A stretch of 64,000 nucleotides of DNA from Sphingomonas sp. 1F27F7B (GCF_005503355.1 NZ_SCMK01000016.1:1-64000); one strand, 5' to 3'; positions 45,132-54,126 are shown, counted from the first letter of the stretch. The notes: generated by a model from the letters alone, not told the origin. Made by a program: numbers and translations.

Positions 45132-47339
45132 TCAGAAGGTGCGGCTGACGCGCAGGCCATATTGGCGCGGCGCGCCGGCAAGGCGGCGATTGCCGTTGAT
45201 CGCCGCGACATAATGCTCGTCGGTCAGGTTGGTCGAATAGGCGGCGATCGACCAGGGCCCGGTTGCGAGCGTCAATTGCGCGTTGACGATGTCGCGTGCG
45301 CCGATCCGGTCGCCGCGGGCGACGTTCTGGAACAGCGTGCCCCACACCGCACCGATATGCGCATAGTCCACGCGCGGAGTCAGCGTCGCGTCGCCGCCCA
45401 GCGCGATGGCATATTGCGCGCCGGCGCTCAGCGTGAACTTCGGCGCATAGGCCTGCTCGTTGCCGGTCAGGTCGAGGCAGCGTGCCGTGGTCGGGCCGGT
45501 CGCCGGGTTGCAGACGGCGGGCGCCGCGCCGAGCCGGGAATCGGCGGCATGGAAGTTGCCGAGCTCCGAATTCGAGACCGAGCCCGACAGGTCGAACGAG
45601 AAGGCATCGAAATTGCCCTGGGCCGAGAATTCGACGCCATAGAGCTTGGTCTTGCCGGGCACATTGTAGATCGACGAGATGCTGGGCGTCGTCGGATCGA
45701 CGATGTTGACCTGGAAGCCCTTGTATTCGTTGTAATAGCCGCCGAGCTGCGTGCGCAGGCGGCCGCCCATGAAGGTGCCCTTCCAGCCGATCTCGTAGTC
45801 GGTCACGTCCTCGGCGGCGAAGGCGCGGGGCGGCGCGCCGACCAGGTTCGGGCCGTTGAGCCCGCCCGCCTTGCTGCCCGTCGCGACAAAGGCATAGAGG
45901 AAGTTGCTGGCGTCGACCGTCCAGTTTAGCGCCACCTTGCCGTTCAGCTTCTTGTCGGCAGTGAAGTCGTGCTGGGCGAGCTGGAGCGGCGGATATTGCG
46001 GCGTGGTCGACACCGCGTCGTTGCGCGACGTGGTGCGCGACCAGCGCGCGCCGACGGTGAGCTGCAGCCCCTTGGTCAGCTCGTAGCCGACCTGGCCGAA
46101 CGCAGCGAGCGCGGTCTTGGGATTGGTGCCTTCGATCGCCACGTCGATCAGCACCGGGAACAGGTTGGGCGTCACGTCGCTGAAATAGCCGCCCTTGGGA
46201 ATGATGATCTTGTCGCTCTGCCAATAGCCGCCGAGCACCCAGGTGAAGGGGCCGGTGTCGGGCGAGACGATGTTGAATTCCTGCGACCAGATCTCCTCGC
46301 TGATCTTGTCGTGGAACGCCGTCTGCGGCGCGGCCAGGCTGGGCGCGTTGGCGGTGCCGTCGGAGTCATAGTCGATCTGGGTGGTGCCGCGCTGATAGCC
46401 GCTGATCGAGCGCAGGGTCACGCCGCCATCGGTGGTATAGGCCATGTTGAGCACGATGCGGCCGAACTCGTCGCGCCCGTTCAGATAGGTGTTGTTGGCG
46501 ACGTTGAGCGGATCGCCGGTGGCGGTCGCCGGGCCGGCGGGCAGGCCGCCATATTCGATGTTGTTATAGTCGCCCTTCAGCAGCACGCGGAAGTTCGCGT
46601 TGGGCTGCCAGAGCATGCTGGCGCGACCGCTATAGTCGCGGCGGTTGCCGGGGTTGCCGGTCCAGGGACCGCTCACATTGTAGAAGGTGTCGCGGCGCTC
46701 CATGTTGCCGGCGAAGCGGAATGCCAGCGTGTCGCTCGCCGGCAGGTTGACCGCGCCCTGGAGCTTGATGTCGTTATAGTTGCCGTACTGGGCGAGCGCA
46801 TAGCCCTTCACCATGTCGGTCGACGGGTTCACTTCGGTGATGAACACCGCGCCGCCAGTGGCGTTGCCGCCCGCGAACGTGCCCTGCGGGCCGCGCAGCA
46901 CCTCGACGCTGGCGATGTCGTAATAGGGCTCGGACTGGAAATAGCCCGGCAGCGTGGCGACGCCGTCGCGATAGGTGACGACGCCGACACCGATGGCGCT
47001 GGTCTGCTCGGTCTTGCCGATGCCGCGGATGTTGAACGCATTGCCCTGGCCGGTGGTGTTGACGGTGAGCGAGGGCGTGGCGAACTGGAGCTGCTCGACG
47101 CCGTTGACGCTCTTCTTCACCAGATCGTCGCCGGTCAGCACCGTGGCGGCGACGCCGGTGCGCTGCAGGCTGGTCGAGCGGCGCTCGGCAGTGACGACGA
47201 TCTCGTTCGAATGGTCGACGGGCGCATCCGCCTGGGCGGCCGGCGCGGGATCGGTGGTGGTGGCGGCGGTCTGCGCCTGCGCGGCGCCCGCGCTCATCAA
47301 TGCGACGGCAGAAACCGTCAGCCAGCAAAAGGCCTTCAT
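45132..47339 (-). CDS. TonB-dependent receptor
   Basis: 735-residue outer-membrane transporter. Signal peptide 1-22 (ends AQAQ), TonB-box-like NEIVVTAERRSTSLQRTG, plug domain (ITEVNP, RGPQGTFAGGNATGGAVFI) and a 22-strand barrel ending in LRVSRTF with the terminal Phe. It belongs to the family of sphingomonad receptors that import hydrophobic or aromatic compounds besides siderophores. Upstream lie two palindromic sites (47393-47436). Gene context (acyl-CoA ligase upstream, TetR downstream) points to uptake of a carbon source rather than iron. Confidence 0.92.
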   Translation of the reverse strand: MKAFCWLTVSAVALMSAGAAQAQTAATTTDPAPAAQADAPVDHSNEIVVTAERRSTSLQRTGVAATVLTGDDLVKKSVNGVEQLQFATPSLTVNTTGQGNAFNIRGIGKTEQTSAIGVGVVTYRDGVATLPGYFQSEPYYDIASVEVLRGPQGTFAGGNATGGAVFITEVNPSTDMVKGYALAQYGNYNDIKLQGAVNLPASDTLAFRFAGNMERRDTFYNVSGPWTGNPGNRRDYSGRASMLWQPNANFRVLLKGDYNNIEYGGLPAGPATATGDPLNVANNTYLNGRDEFGRIVLNMAYTTDGGVTLRSISGYQRGTTQIDYDSDGTANAPSLAAPQTAFHDKISEEIWSQEFNIVSPDTGPFTWVLGGYWQSDKIIIPKGGYFSDVTPNLFPVLIDVAIEGTNPKTALAAFGQVGYELTKGLQLTVGARWSRTTSRNDAVSTTPQYPPLQLAQHDFTADKKLNGKVALNWTVDASNFLYAFVATGSKAGGLNGPNLVGAPPRAFAAEDVTDYEIGWKGTFMGGRLRTQLGGYYNEYKGFQVNIVDPTTPSISSIYNVPGKTKLYGVEFSAQGNFDAFSFDLSGSVSNSELGNFHAADSRLGAAPAVCNPATGPTTARCLDLTGNEQAYAPKFTLSAGAQYAIALGGDATLTPRVDYAHIGAVWGTLFQNVARGDRIGARDIVNAQLTLATGPWSIAAYSTNLTDEHYVAAINGNRRLAGAPRQYGLRVSRTF

Positions 47340-47392
47340 GCTATCCTCCCAAGAGCGCCCCTCTTTGCGAGGTGGCGTTGCGACTCAACTTA

Positions 47393-47436
47393 CTGACTCA
47401 CGAATCAAGTTGAACATTCATTGATTCATAAATCAA
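47393..47436. promoter_or_regulatory. Two palindromic sites upstream of the TonB receptor gene
   Basis: TTGATT-CATA-AATCAA at 47421-47436 is a perfect inverted repeat; a related site, CTGACTCACGAATCAA, lies at 47393-47408, its centre 28 bp away. Both are in the gap between the acyl-CoA ligase stop and the receptor start and are much more AT-rich than the surroundings. A similar 16-mer occurs at 56183-56198. They are probable operators for the local regulator; binding is inferred. Confidence 0.6.
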
Positions 47437-47444
47437 GATCATAA

Positions 47445-49085
47445 TCAGGCAGCCGCGGCGGGATCCGTCCCGAAGCGGCGGCGCAGCGCCTGCTTGTCGA
47501 TCTTGCCGGTCATCGCGAGCGGCATGCACTCCACCCGCTCGATCGCATCGGGCATCCACCAGCGCGGGACGGCGCCGTCGAGCGCGGCGCGGATCTCCGC
47601 GTCGGTCGCGCCCTGCCCCTCCGCTTCGATCACCAGCACCGGGCGCTCGGTCCATTTGGCATGCGCCCGCCCGATCACTGCGACCAGCGAGACGCCCGGC
47701 AGGCCGCCGACGATCGCTTCGATCTCGCCCGGGTTGATCCATTCGCCGCCCGACTTGATCAGGTCCTTGGCCCGGCCGGTGATCGCGAGATTGCCCTCGG
47801 CGTCGATCGTCGCGAGATCGCCGGTGTCGAACCAGCCCTGGGCGTCGGTCGCCGGAGTTTCCTGGCCGAAATAGCAATGGACGGTGCCCGATCCGCGGAC
47901 CTGGAGATGCCCCTCCACGCCGCGCTGCGCCGCAAGCTCGCCGCCCTCGGCATCGACCAGCCGCAGGTCGACGCCCAGCGGCGGGCGGCCGGCGATGCTG
48001 GCCCGGCCGGCATTCCCCGGCGGAGTCACCGTGCCGAGCGGCGCGAGCTCGGTCATGCCCCAACTGGTCTGGACGCGGACGCCCAGGCGTGCCTCGATCC
48101 GGTCGATCAGCGCCTGGGGCACGCCCGAGCCGCCGAGCAGCACGCGCCGGAGCGAGGGCAGCGCCGTGCCAGTCTGCTCGAGATGCTCGATCAGCCCGAG
48201 CCACACGGTCGGCACGCCCACCGCCAGCGTGACACCTTCGCTGCGGATCAGCGCGGCCAGGCTGGCGCCGTCATTGTGGCGGCCCGAAAACACCAGCCGC
48301 GCCCCCGAAGCCGGCGCAGCGAAGGGCAGGCCCCAGCCATTGGCGTGGAACATCGGCACGGCGGCGAGGATTGAATCGCCCGCATTGATCCCCATCACAT
48401 CGCTCTGCAGCAGCGAGAGCGTGACCAGATAGTTGCAGCGATGGCTATAGGGCACGCCCTTGGGCGCGCCGGTCGTGCCCGAGGTGAAGCAGAGGCCCGC
48501 TTCCTCGCGCTCGGAAAAGCCGCCCCATTCCAGCGCCTTGCCATGCTCGGCGAGCAACTCCTGCTGCGTCCGCACCGGCACCGCGCCGCAATCGGGCAGC
48601 GGGAAATCGGCGCCGGGCTCGTCCAGGATCAGCACCTGCGCGATGCCCGGGCACAGCCGCACCAGTTCCTCGACCACCGCGCCCTGATCGGGGCTGGCGG
48701 CGAGCAGCCGGTCGCCCGCCTTACGCCCCATGTCGGCAAGCTGCGCGACGCCCAGGCGCGGGTTGAGCGTGTGGCAGCTCACCCCCATGCCGAACGCCGC
48801 ATACCAGCATTCCATATGGCCCTGGCTGTTCCAGGCGAGGGTGGCGATGCGGTCGCCGCGCGCGATGCCGAGCGCCGCGAAGGCACCGGAGAGCAAGTTG
48901 CTGCGCTCCCGCAACGCCGCATAGTCGATCCGCGCAACCGGGCCGCCAGCCCCGCCGCCGGTGACCACCTGCCCCTGCGGATGCCATTTGGCGGCGTGGG
49001 CGAGGAACTTGTCGAGCGTCAGCTCATAGGGCTGCAACCGCTCCAGTTCCCGCGCACCCCCCGCCCGGAGCTGCCCCTCATGCAT
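47445..49085 (-). CDS. Acyl-CoA synthetase (AMP-dependent ligase)
   Basis: 546-residue adenylate-forming enzyme that activates a carboxylic acid to its CoA thioester. Motifs: LCFTSGTTGAPKGVPYSH (P-loop A3), TSWGMTELAPLG (A5), GWFDTGDLATID (A7), and GRAKDLIKSGGEWINPGEIE with the catalytic C-terminal Lys in MTGKIDKQALRRR. This matches medium/long-chain fatty-acid CoA ligases of the AlkK type. ATG at 49085 has GGAGAG 7 nt upstream. The promoter element at 49147-49165 is almost identical to one before the hydrolase/thiolase operon. Confidence 0.92.
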   Translation of the reverse strand: MHEGQLRAGGARELERLQPYELTLDKFLAHAAKWHPQGQVVTGGGAGGPVARIDYAALRERSNLLSGAFAALGIARGDRIATLAWNSQGHMECWYAAFGMGVSCHTLNPRLGVAQLADMGRKAGDRLLAASPDQGAVVEELVRLCPGIAQVLILDEPGADFPLPDCGAVPVRTQQELLAEHGKALEWGGFSEREEAGLCFTSGTTGAPKGVPYSHRCNYLVTLSLLQSDVMGINAGDSILAAVPMFHANGWGLPFAAPASGARLVFSGRHNDGASLAALIRSEGVTLAVGVPTVWLGLIEHLEQTGTALPSLRRVLLGGSGVPQALIDRIEARLGVRVQTSWGMTELAPLGTVTPPGNAGRASIAGRPPLGVDLRLVDAEGGELAAQRGVEGHLQVRGSGTVHCYFGQETPATDAQGWFDTGDLATIDAEGNLAITGRAKDLIKSGGEWINPGEIEAIVGGLPGVSLVAVIGRAHAKWTERPVLVIEAEGQGATDAEIRAALDGAVPRWWMPDAIERVECMPLAMTGKIDKQALRRRFGTDPAAAA

Positions 49086-49146
49086 GCCAACGCTCTCCAA
49101 AACCTGTGTCTTTTTCTCTCCCCTTGGATGGCACCGGCTCCGATCG

Positions 49147-49165
49147 CCTGTCAATCTTCATTTAT
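49147..49165 (-). promoter_or_regulatory. Shared 19-bp promoter element, copy 1
   Basis: CCTGTCAATCTTCATTTAT on the plus strand, about 61 nt upstream of the acyl-CoA ligase start. It differs at one base from CCTGTCAATCTTCATTCAT at 56173-56191, itself about 59 nt upstream of the GTG at 56113. On the coding strand it contains TTGACA, a possible -35 hexamer, but no convincing -10 is placed 17 nt on. Confidence 0.6.
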
Positions 49166-49240
49166 TTTCTAGTGAATTTGCTTGTGCGCTGATATGCAGC
49201 CTGCGAGCGCCGGAAACACGGCGCCGATGGGAGAGTGCCG

Positions 49241-49576
49241 ATGAAGGCTGGACGACCGCGCCTCGCCGCGCGCCGAAGCGCCATGCCCTGGCTGCTGATG
49301 CTCGCACTCGCCGGTTGCGACCGGAGCGAGCCGGAAGCGGGCGCGGTGATCGTGCCGCCGCGTACCGCCGCCACGCCGGCCCCCGCGCCCGTCACCTCCG
49401 CGCCATTGCGCACCGCCGATCACATCGAGCGACTGCCGAGCGCGGCGCCCACCGCGCCGGCACAGGCACCGCCCGCGAAGATGCAGGTGCGCAAGGACTT
49501 CACCGATCCCCCGCTTCCCGCCGAGCTCAAGGACGATGGCGGGCTGAAGCCGCTACCGCCACCGCCCCCGCGCTGA
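49241..49576 (+). CDS. Small proline-rich lipoprotein
   Basis: 111 residues. An N-terminal Arg-rich start is followed by the lipobox LALAGC (Cys about residue 26). The mature part is low-complexity Ala/Pro, with KDFTDPPLPAELKDDGGLKP near the end and a run of six prolines before the final Arg. GGGAG precedes the ATG at 49241; the GTG at 49235 is less likely. It is divergent from the acyl-CoA ligase gene and 49 nt before the esterase gene. No family is recognised. Confidence 0.6.
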   Translation: MKAGRPRLAARRSAMPWLLMLALAGCDRSEPEAGAVIVPPRTAATPAPAPVTSAPLRTADHIERLPSAAPTAPAQAPPAKMQVRKDFTDPPLPAELKDDGGLKPLPPPPPR

Positions 49577-49625
49577 GCCGGGCGACGGAAGGAAGAACAG
49601 AACCAACAGGAGAGGAGAAACTGCA

Positions 49626-50585
49626 ATGAAGGCACGTCTTTCGCGTTTCCGGCTGTCTTGGGCCGCGCTGCTTCTGGCATTCGCCACGGCATGCTTCGCC
49701 AGCCCCGCGGCAGCGGCGCCCTGCACGGGCATCTGCTTCACCCCCGGGGACTATTCGATCACGACGCTGCACAAGGGGCTGCTGCGCAACTATCTGGTGC
49801 ATGTTCCCGCCAGCTATACCGGCCGCCAGGCCGTGCCGCTGCTGCTCGACTTCCACGGCTTCAGCAAGGACGCGAGCAACGAGCGGCAATGGTCCGGCCA
49901 GCTCGCCGAATCCGACAGGCGCGGCTTCATCGCCGTCTGGCCGAACGGCGTGAGCCTGTCGTGGAACGCCTATGGCTGCTGCTTCCTGGGCGACGCGCTC
50001 AACATCGACGACGTCAGCTTCAACCGCGCGATCATCACCGCGATGAAGGCCTATGCCAATATCGACGGCGACCGCGTGTTCGTGACCGGCATCTCGAACG
50101 GCGGCGGCATGGCGCAACGCATGGCCTGCGAAGCGGCGGACCTGATCCGCGCCGCGGTCTCGGTCTCCTATCCGCTCAACCGCGAGACGTGCAGCCCGGC
50201 CCGGCCGATCGGCATGTGGGAAATCGCCGGCACCGCCGACACGACGATCAGCTATGACGGCAACACCGCGCCGCTGGGACTGCCCAACGACCTGGCCGGC
50301 ATTCCGCTGGGCGTGCAGGGCGCGCGCGCCAGCCTCGCCGCCTGGAAGCGGATCCTGGGCTGCAGCGACGACCTGTCTCGCGAGCAGCTTCCCGATGGCT
50401 CGCATTATGCCGGTTCGCGGTTCGAGGAATATCGCAACTGCAACGGCGGCGTGCGCACCGGGCTGGTGTCGATCGCGAACGGCGGGCACGTCCTCTACAA
50501 CGGCTATACCGAGCTGGGCAGCAATCCCGACAAGGCGCCGATCGACGTCGCCCCCTATATCTGGGACCATTTCTTCAACCTCTGA
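49626..50585 (+). CDS. Exported PHB-depolymerase-like/feruloyl-type esterase (LpqC family)
   Basis: 319-residue alpha/beta hydrolase with a signal peptide (about residues 1-31, ending PAAAAP). The nucleophile is in VTGISNGGGMAQRM, the Asp is probably in AGTADTTISYDG and the His in ANGGHVLYNG. Length and the paired Cys (YGCCFLGDAL and others) match the carbohydrate-esterase-1/PHB-depolymerase group that includes feruloyl and acetylxylan esterases as well as extracellular PHB depolymerases. AGGAGAGGAG precedes the ATG. The MFS gene follows after 61 nt, suggesting hydrolysis outside and import of the product. Confidence 0.85.
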   Translation: MKARLSRFRLSWAALLLAFATACFASPAAAAPCTGICFTPGDYSITTLHKGLLRNYLVHVPASYTGRQAVPLLLDFHGFSKDASNERQWSGQLAESDRRGFIAVWPNGVSLSWNAYGCCFLGDALNIDDVSFNRAIITAMKAYANIDGDRVFVTGISNGGGMAQRMACEAADLIRAAVSVSYPLNRETCSPARPIGMWEIAGTADTTISYDGNTAPLGLPNDLAGIPLGVQGARASLAAWKRILGCSDDLSREQLPDGSHYAGSRFEEYRNCNGGVRTGLVSIANGGHVLYNGYTELGSNPDKAPIDVAPYIWDHFFNL

Positions 50586-50646
50586 CCGACGCGCTGCCGG
50601 GCGGCGCGCGTCGCCCGGCAGCCGATCGCCGACCAAAGGAACGATC

Positions 50647-52005
50647 GTGCTCCAACCGACCGACGCGGCCGATGCGGCCGATGCCTCACCCTCCGCGCCG
50701 CCCTCGGCCGCGATCCGCCCGACCAAATGGGGCGTCATCTGGCTGCTGACGCTCACGCTGTTCTCCGCGCTGACTGTGGGCGGGCTGCTCAGCCCCTTGC
50801 AGGAAGCGGTGAAGGCCGAGTTGCACCTCACCGATCTCGACATCGGCCTGCTCGCGGGCGGGGCGACCGCGATCCCGATCGCGCTGCTGTCGCTGCCGAT
50901 CGCCTGGCTGGTGGATCACAGCACGCGCACGCGCCTGCTGATCATTCTCGCCTCCTTCTGGGCGATCGGGACGATCGGGACGGCCTTTGCCCCGAACTTC
51001 GCCGGGCTGTTCGCCGCGCGGCTGATTGCCGGAATCGGCGCGGGCACGGCGTTCCCGGTGCTGATCTCCCTCCTCGCCGATGTCTGCATGCCCGATCGTC
51101 GCGGACGCTCGATGCTGCTGGTGTCGATCGGCGCCTGGGCCGGCGCGGCGGCGGCGTTTGCGATCGGCGGCTCGCTGTTCGGCTATCTGACCAGCCATCC
51201 GGGTGCCGGCCTGCTCGGCATGACGCCGTGGCGCGAAGTCCATCTGCTGGTGGGCGTCGGCGCGGCGCTCGCGGTGCTGCCGCTCTTCCTCATCAAGGAG
51301 CCGCCGCGCTACGAAGTGGAGCAGACCAGCGTTTCGCTGCGCCTGGCGATGGACGCCTTCTGGCGGCGTCGCAAGTTCCTGGGCCCGCTGCTCGCCGGGC
51401 AGTTGACCGGCGGCATGGCCGAGGGCGCGGCGGCGATCTGGATGGGATCGCTGCTCATCCGCCAATATGGTCAGGCGCCCGGTTCGTTCGGCGGCTGGGT
51501 GGGTGGCGTGATCCTGGGATCGGGCATCATCGGATCGATCATCGGCGGCTTCGCCGCGGACGCGGCGGGCAAGCTCAAGATGCGCGGCGCCATCCTGCTG
51601 CCCGCTGCGATCGCAACGGCGCTGACCATTCCGGCAGGCGCCTTTTCGATCATGCCGACCGTCACCGGCTTTGCCTGGACGCTGTTCGCGCTGCTGGTGG
51701 GCGGGACGATCGTCAATCTGGTCTCCTCGGCGGCGATCGCGGTGCTGATCCCGAACGAGGACCGCGCCGTGACGCTGGCGGGCATGAAGATCGCCGGCAC
51801 GATGGTCGGCGCGGGCGTCGCCCCGCCGCTCGTCGTCTGGCTCTCGACCTTCAGCACGGGCAAATGGGGCCTGGGCGAAGCGGTGGCGATCATGGGCGTG
51901 GTGACCGGCGCGATGTCGCTGGCCGGCTTCTGGATCGCGATGCGCAACGCACCGCAGGAAGTCGCGCTCGATCCGAACGCGAAGATGATCCCGGCCGCGG
52001 CATGA
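50647..52005 (+). CDS. MFS transporter
   Basis: 452-residue, 12-span major facilitator. Motif A is visible as IAWLVDHSTRTRLL between helices 2 and 3 and the repeated half as IGGFAADAAGKLKMRG. A long hydrophilic loop lies at the middle (KEPPRYEVEQTSVSLRLAMD). It resembles the spinster-like group frequent in sphingomonads next to TonB receptors and catabolic enzymes. GTG at 50647 has AAAGGA 7 nt upstream. It probably takes up the product of the esterase; the substrate is unknown. Confidence 0.87.
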   Translation: MLQPTDAADAADASPSAPPSAAIRPTKWGVIWLLTLTLFSALTVGGLLSPLQEAVKAELHLTDLDIGLLAGGATAIPIALLSLPIAWLVDHSTRTRLLIILASFWAIGTIGTAFAPNFAGLFAARLIAGIGAGTAFPVLISLLADVCMPDRRGRSMLLVSIGAWAGAAAAFAIGGSLFGYLTSHPGAGLLGMTPWREVHLLVGVGAALAVLPLFLIKEPPRYEVEQTSVSLRLAMDAFWRRRKFLGPLLAGQLTGGMAEGAAAIWMGSLLIRQYGQAPGSFGGWVGGVILGSGIIGSIIGGFAADAAGKLKMRGAILLPAAIATALTIPAGAFSIMPTVTGFAWTLFALLVGGTIVNLVSSAAIAVLIPNEDRAVTLAGMKIAGTMVGAGVAPPLVVWLSTFSTGKWGLGEAVAIMGVVTGAMSLAGFWIAMRNAPQEVALDPNAKMIPAAA

Positions 52006-52041
52006 AGTCGTGCGCCGCATCTGCGCGTGTCGAAGGACGAC

Positions 52042-52065
52042 ATGCCCCTCCCCGGAGAGGGGCAT
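52042..52065. terminator. Palindromic hairpin after the MFS gene
   Basis: ATGCCCCTC (52042-52050) and GAGGGGCAT (52057-52065) with a CCCGGA loop, 36 nt after the transporter stop. A perfect 9-bp stem without a U-run; probable transcript end of the esterase-MFS unit. Confidence 0.5.
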
Positions 52066-52141
52066 CTGCACGCCGATCGGCTTCACGATCGCGATGTCGA
52101 AGGCGCCGGTTCGGTGTCGGCAGTAGGGATGGTCCAACAAC

Positions 52142-52224
52142 CGTCATCCCCGCGCAGGCGGGGATCCAGAGTCACGAGGGATACGGCAGAGAAACCCTGG
52201 GTCCCCGCCTGCGCGGGGATGACG
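52142..52224 (+). repeat. Short (83-bp) version of the palindromic-ended repeat
   Basis: The ends are the same as in the 136-bp copies: CGTCATCCCCGCGCAGGCGG at the left and GCCTGCGCGGGGATGACG at the right. The interior is shorter and different (ACGAGGGATACGGCAGAG), so it is a deletion derivative or a separate subtype. It lies between the MFS gene and the convergent hydrolase gene. Confidence 0.75.
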
Positions 52225-52313
52225 AAGGAGAGTATGATCCGACTTGTTCCGGGGTGACGGACGTTTCTCGCGAGCCGCCCTTCTGGAATTGCAAACGCCG
52301 ATCCGGCCTGACG

Positions 52314-52330
52314 CCTCCCTGGCAGGGAGG
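52314..52330. terminator. CCTCCCT hairpin at a convergent gene end
   Basis: CCTCCCT-GGC-AGGGAGG, 4 nt beyond the minus-strand hydrolase stop. Same type as the hairpin at 12603-12623. Likely the end structure of the 52-56 kb operon. Confidence 0.5.
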
Positions 52331-52334
52331 GGAA

Positions 52335-53285
52335 TCAGGGAAATAGATGCCGCTTCAGCCAGTCATCGGCATCGCGGTTGGAACGGGCCGACACGCCCGC
52401 CGTCTTGTGGACGTTGAAGCCGTGGAAGCCGCCCGGATAGACGTGCAGCTCGGTGGGCACGCCCGCCCGGATCAGGCGCGCGGCATAGGCCAGGTCCTCA
52501 TCGATGAAGAGATCGAGCGTGCCCGAGGAGAGAAAGGCGGGCGGCAGGCCGGCCAGGTCCTCCGCACGCGCCGCGGCGGCATAGGGCGAGATGCCCTCCC
52601 CGCCCGGCTCGGTCCCCAGATAGCTGCGCCAGCCGAAGCGATTGCTGCCCGAATTCCAGATGAACTCGCCGGCATGGGGATTGGGCTCGGCCGTGCAGGT
52701 CCGGTCGTCGAGCATCGGATAGACGAGCTGCTGGAAGGCGACGGTGAAATCGCCGCGATCGCGCACCAGCAGCGCCAGCGCGGCGGCCAGCCCGCCGCCG
52801 GCGCTTTCGCCGCGAATGCCGATCCGGGCCGGATCGATCTCGAGCTCGGCCGCATGCGCATGGAGCCAGGCGAGACCGGCATAGCAATCCTCGAGCGGCC
52901 CCGGGAACGGCGTCTCGGGCGCTAGCCGGTAATCGACGCTGACCAGTGCGCAGCCCAGTATTTCGACCATGTGCCGGTGGACCGGCTCCAGCGTCACCGC
53001 CGCGCCGCCGACATAGCCGCCGCCATGGATGTGATAGATGCAGGGCAGCACCGTGCCCGCGCTCCCCGCGGGCCGATAGAGCAGCATCGGCACGTCGGGA
53101 GCGCCGTCGCGACCGGGTGCAGCCAGTTCCCGCTTGTCGACGCGCTCCGGATTCTCGACTTCGCCCAGCGGGATCCTTCCCGGCGCGCGCATCATCGGCA
53201 ACAGGCTCTCGTCCAGCGTAACCGCCGGCCAGAGTTCGAGCAGGTCGAGCAGCTCCGGATCGACGAGGTGGCGCGTTCCGGTCAT
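52335..53285 (-). CDS. Alpha/beta hydrolase, hormone-sensitive-lipase type
   Basis: 316-residue carboxylesterase. The oxyanion-hole motif HGGG lies in IYHIHGGGYVGGA and the nucleophile in GESAGGG; the Asp and His are in GTLDLFIDEDLAYA and GGFHGFNVH. No signal peptide, so cytoplasmic. The ATG at 53285 follows GGGAGCAAGAGC. It is the last gene of a four-gene minus operon with a thiolase and SDR, so it probably cleaves an ester or lactone intermediate. Confidence 0.88.
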   Translation of the reverse strand: MTGTRHLVDPELLDLLELWPAVTLDESLLPMMRAPGRIPLGEVENPERVDKRELAAPGRDGAPDVPMLLYRPAGSAGTVLPCIYHIHGGGYVGGAAVTLEPVHRHMVEILGCALVSVDYRLAPETPFPGPLEDCYAGLAWLHAHAAELEIDPARIGIRGESAGGGLAAALALLVRDRGDFTVAFQQLVYPMLDDRTCTAEPNPHAGEFIWNSGSNRFGWRSYLGTEPGGEGISPYAAAARAEDLAGLPPAFLSSGTLDLFIDEDLAYAARLIRAGVPTELHVYPGGFHGFNVHKTAGVSARSNRDADDWLKRHLFP

Positions 53286-53298
53286 GCTCTTGCTCCCA

Positions 53299-54126
53299 TC
53301 AGTTTCCCAGCCCGCCGGCGACGAGCAGGGTCTGCCCACTGACATAGTCGCTTTCCGGCGCACAGAAGAAATAGACGCCGCCCGCCGCTTCCTCGGGCGT
53401 GCCGGGGCGGCCGAGCGGGATCTGCGCGGTCACGGCTTCGCGGAAGCCGGCGGGCACGCCGAACCGGAGCTGCCGGCCCTCGATCTCCGCCCGGGCATCG
53501 GGATGGTCGCCGGGCAGGTTCAGCCGCGTCTCGATGAAGCCGAAGGCGACGCAGTTCACGCAGACCTTCAGGCGGCCCCATTCCTTGGCGAGCGTCCTGG
53601 TCATGCCGATCACGGCGGACTTGGCCGAGGCATAGTTGACCTGGCCGGCATTGCCGTTGACGCCCGAGATCGACGAGATGTTGACCACCTTGCGGATCAC
53701 TTCGCGCCCCTCCGCCGCTTCCGCCTTGGCCATCGCCCGCAACGGCTCGGCGGCGGCGCGCAGGATGCGGAACGGCGCGGTGACGTGCACGTCGAGCATC
53801 GCCTGGAACTGCTCGTCGCTCTGCTTGTGGATCACGCCGTCGCGGGTGTAGCCGGCATTGTTGACGATGATGTCGAGCCCGCCAAGCCCGTCGAGCGCGG
53901 CCTGGACGATGCGCTCCCCGAAATCGGGCGCGGTGACGCTGCCGTTGCAGGCGATCGCCCGCCCGCCGACGCCGCGAATCTCCTCGATCACCGCCAGCGC
54001 GGGCGCCGCGTCGAGATCGTTGACCACCACCGCCGCGCCCTGCGACGCCAGCTTCAGCGCGACTGCCCGGCCGATCCCCCGCCCCGATCCCGTGACGATC
54101 GCGACCTTGCCTTCGAGCGCGCGCAT
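53299..54126 (-). CDS. Short-chain dehydrogenase/reductase (FabG-like)
   Basis: 275-residue NAD(P)-dependent oxidoreductase. Cofactor motif TGSGRGIGRAVALKLA (residues 12-27), NNAG at 89-92, catalytic Ser in NISSISGVNG and Tyr-Lys in VNYASAKSAVIG. The C-terminal region around residues 195-245 is longer than in FabG and contains DHPDARAEIEGRQLRFGVP, which may shape the substrate pocket. It would oxidise a 3-hydroxyacyl-CoA before the thiolase step. The start shares a base with the thiolase stop. Confidence 0.9.
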   Translation of the reverse strand: MRALEGKVAIVTGSGRGIGRAVALKLASQGAAVVVNDLDAAPALAVIEEIRGVGGRAIACNGSVTAPDFGERIVQAALDGLGGLDIIVNNAGYTRDGVIHKQSDEQFQAMLDVHVTAPFRILRAAAEPLRAMAKAEAAEGREVIRKVVNISSISGVNGNAGQVNYASAKSAVIGMTRTLAKEWGRLKVCVNCVAFGFIETRLNLPGDHPDARAEIEGRQLRFGVPAGFREAVTAQIPLGRPGTPEEAAGGVYFFCAPESDYVSGQTLLVAGGLGN

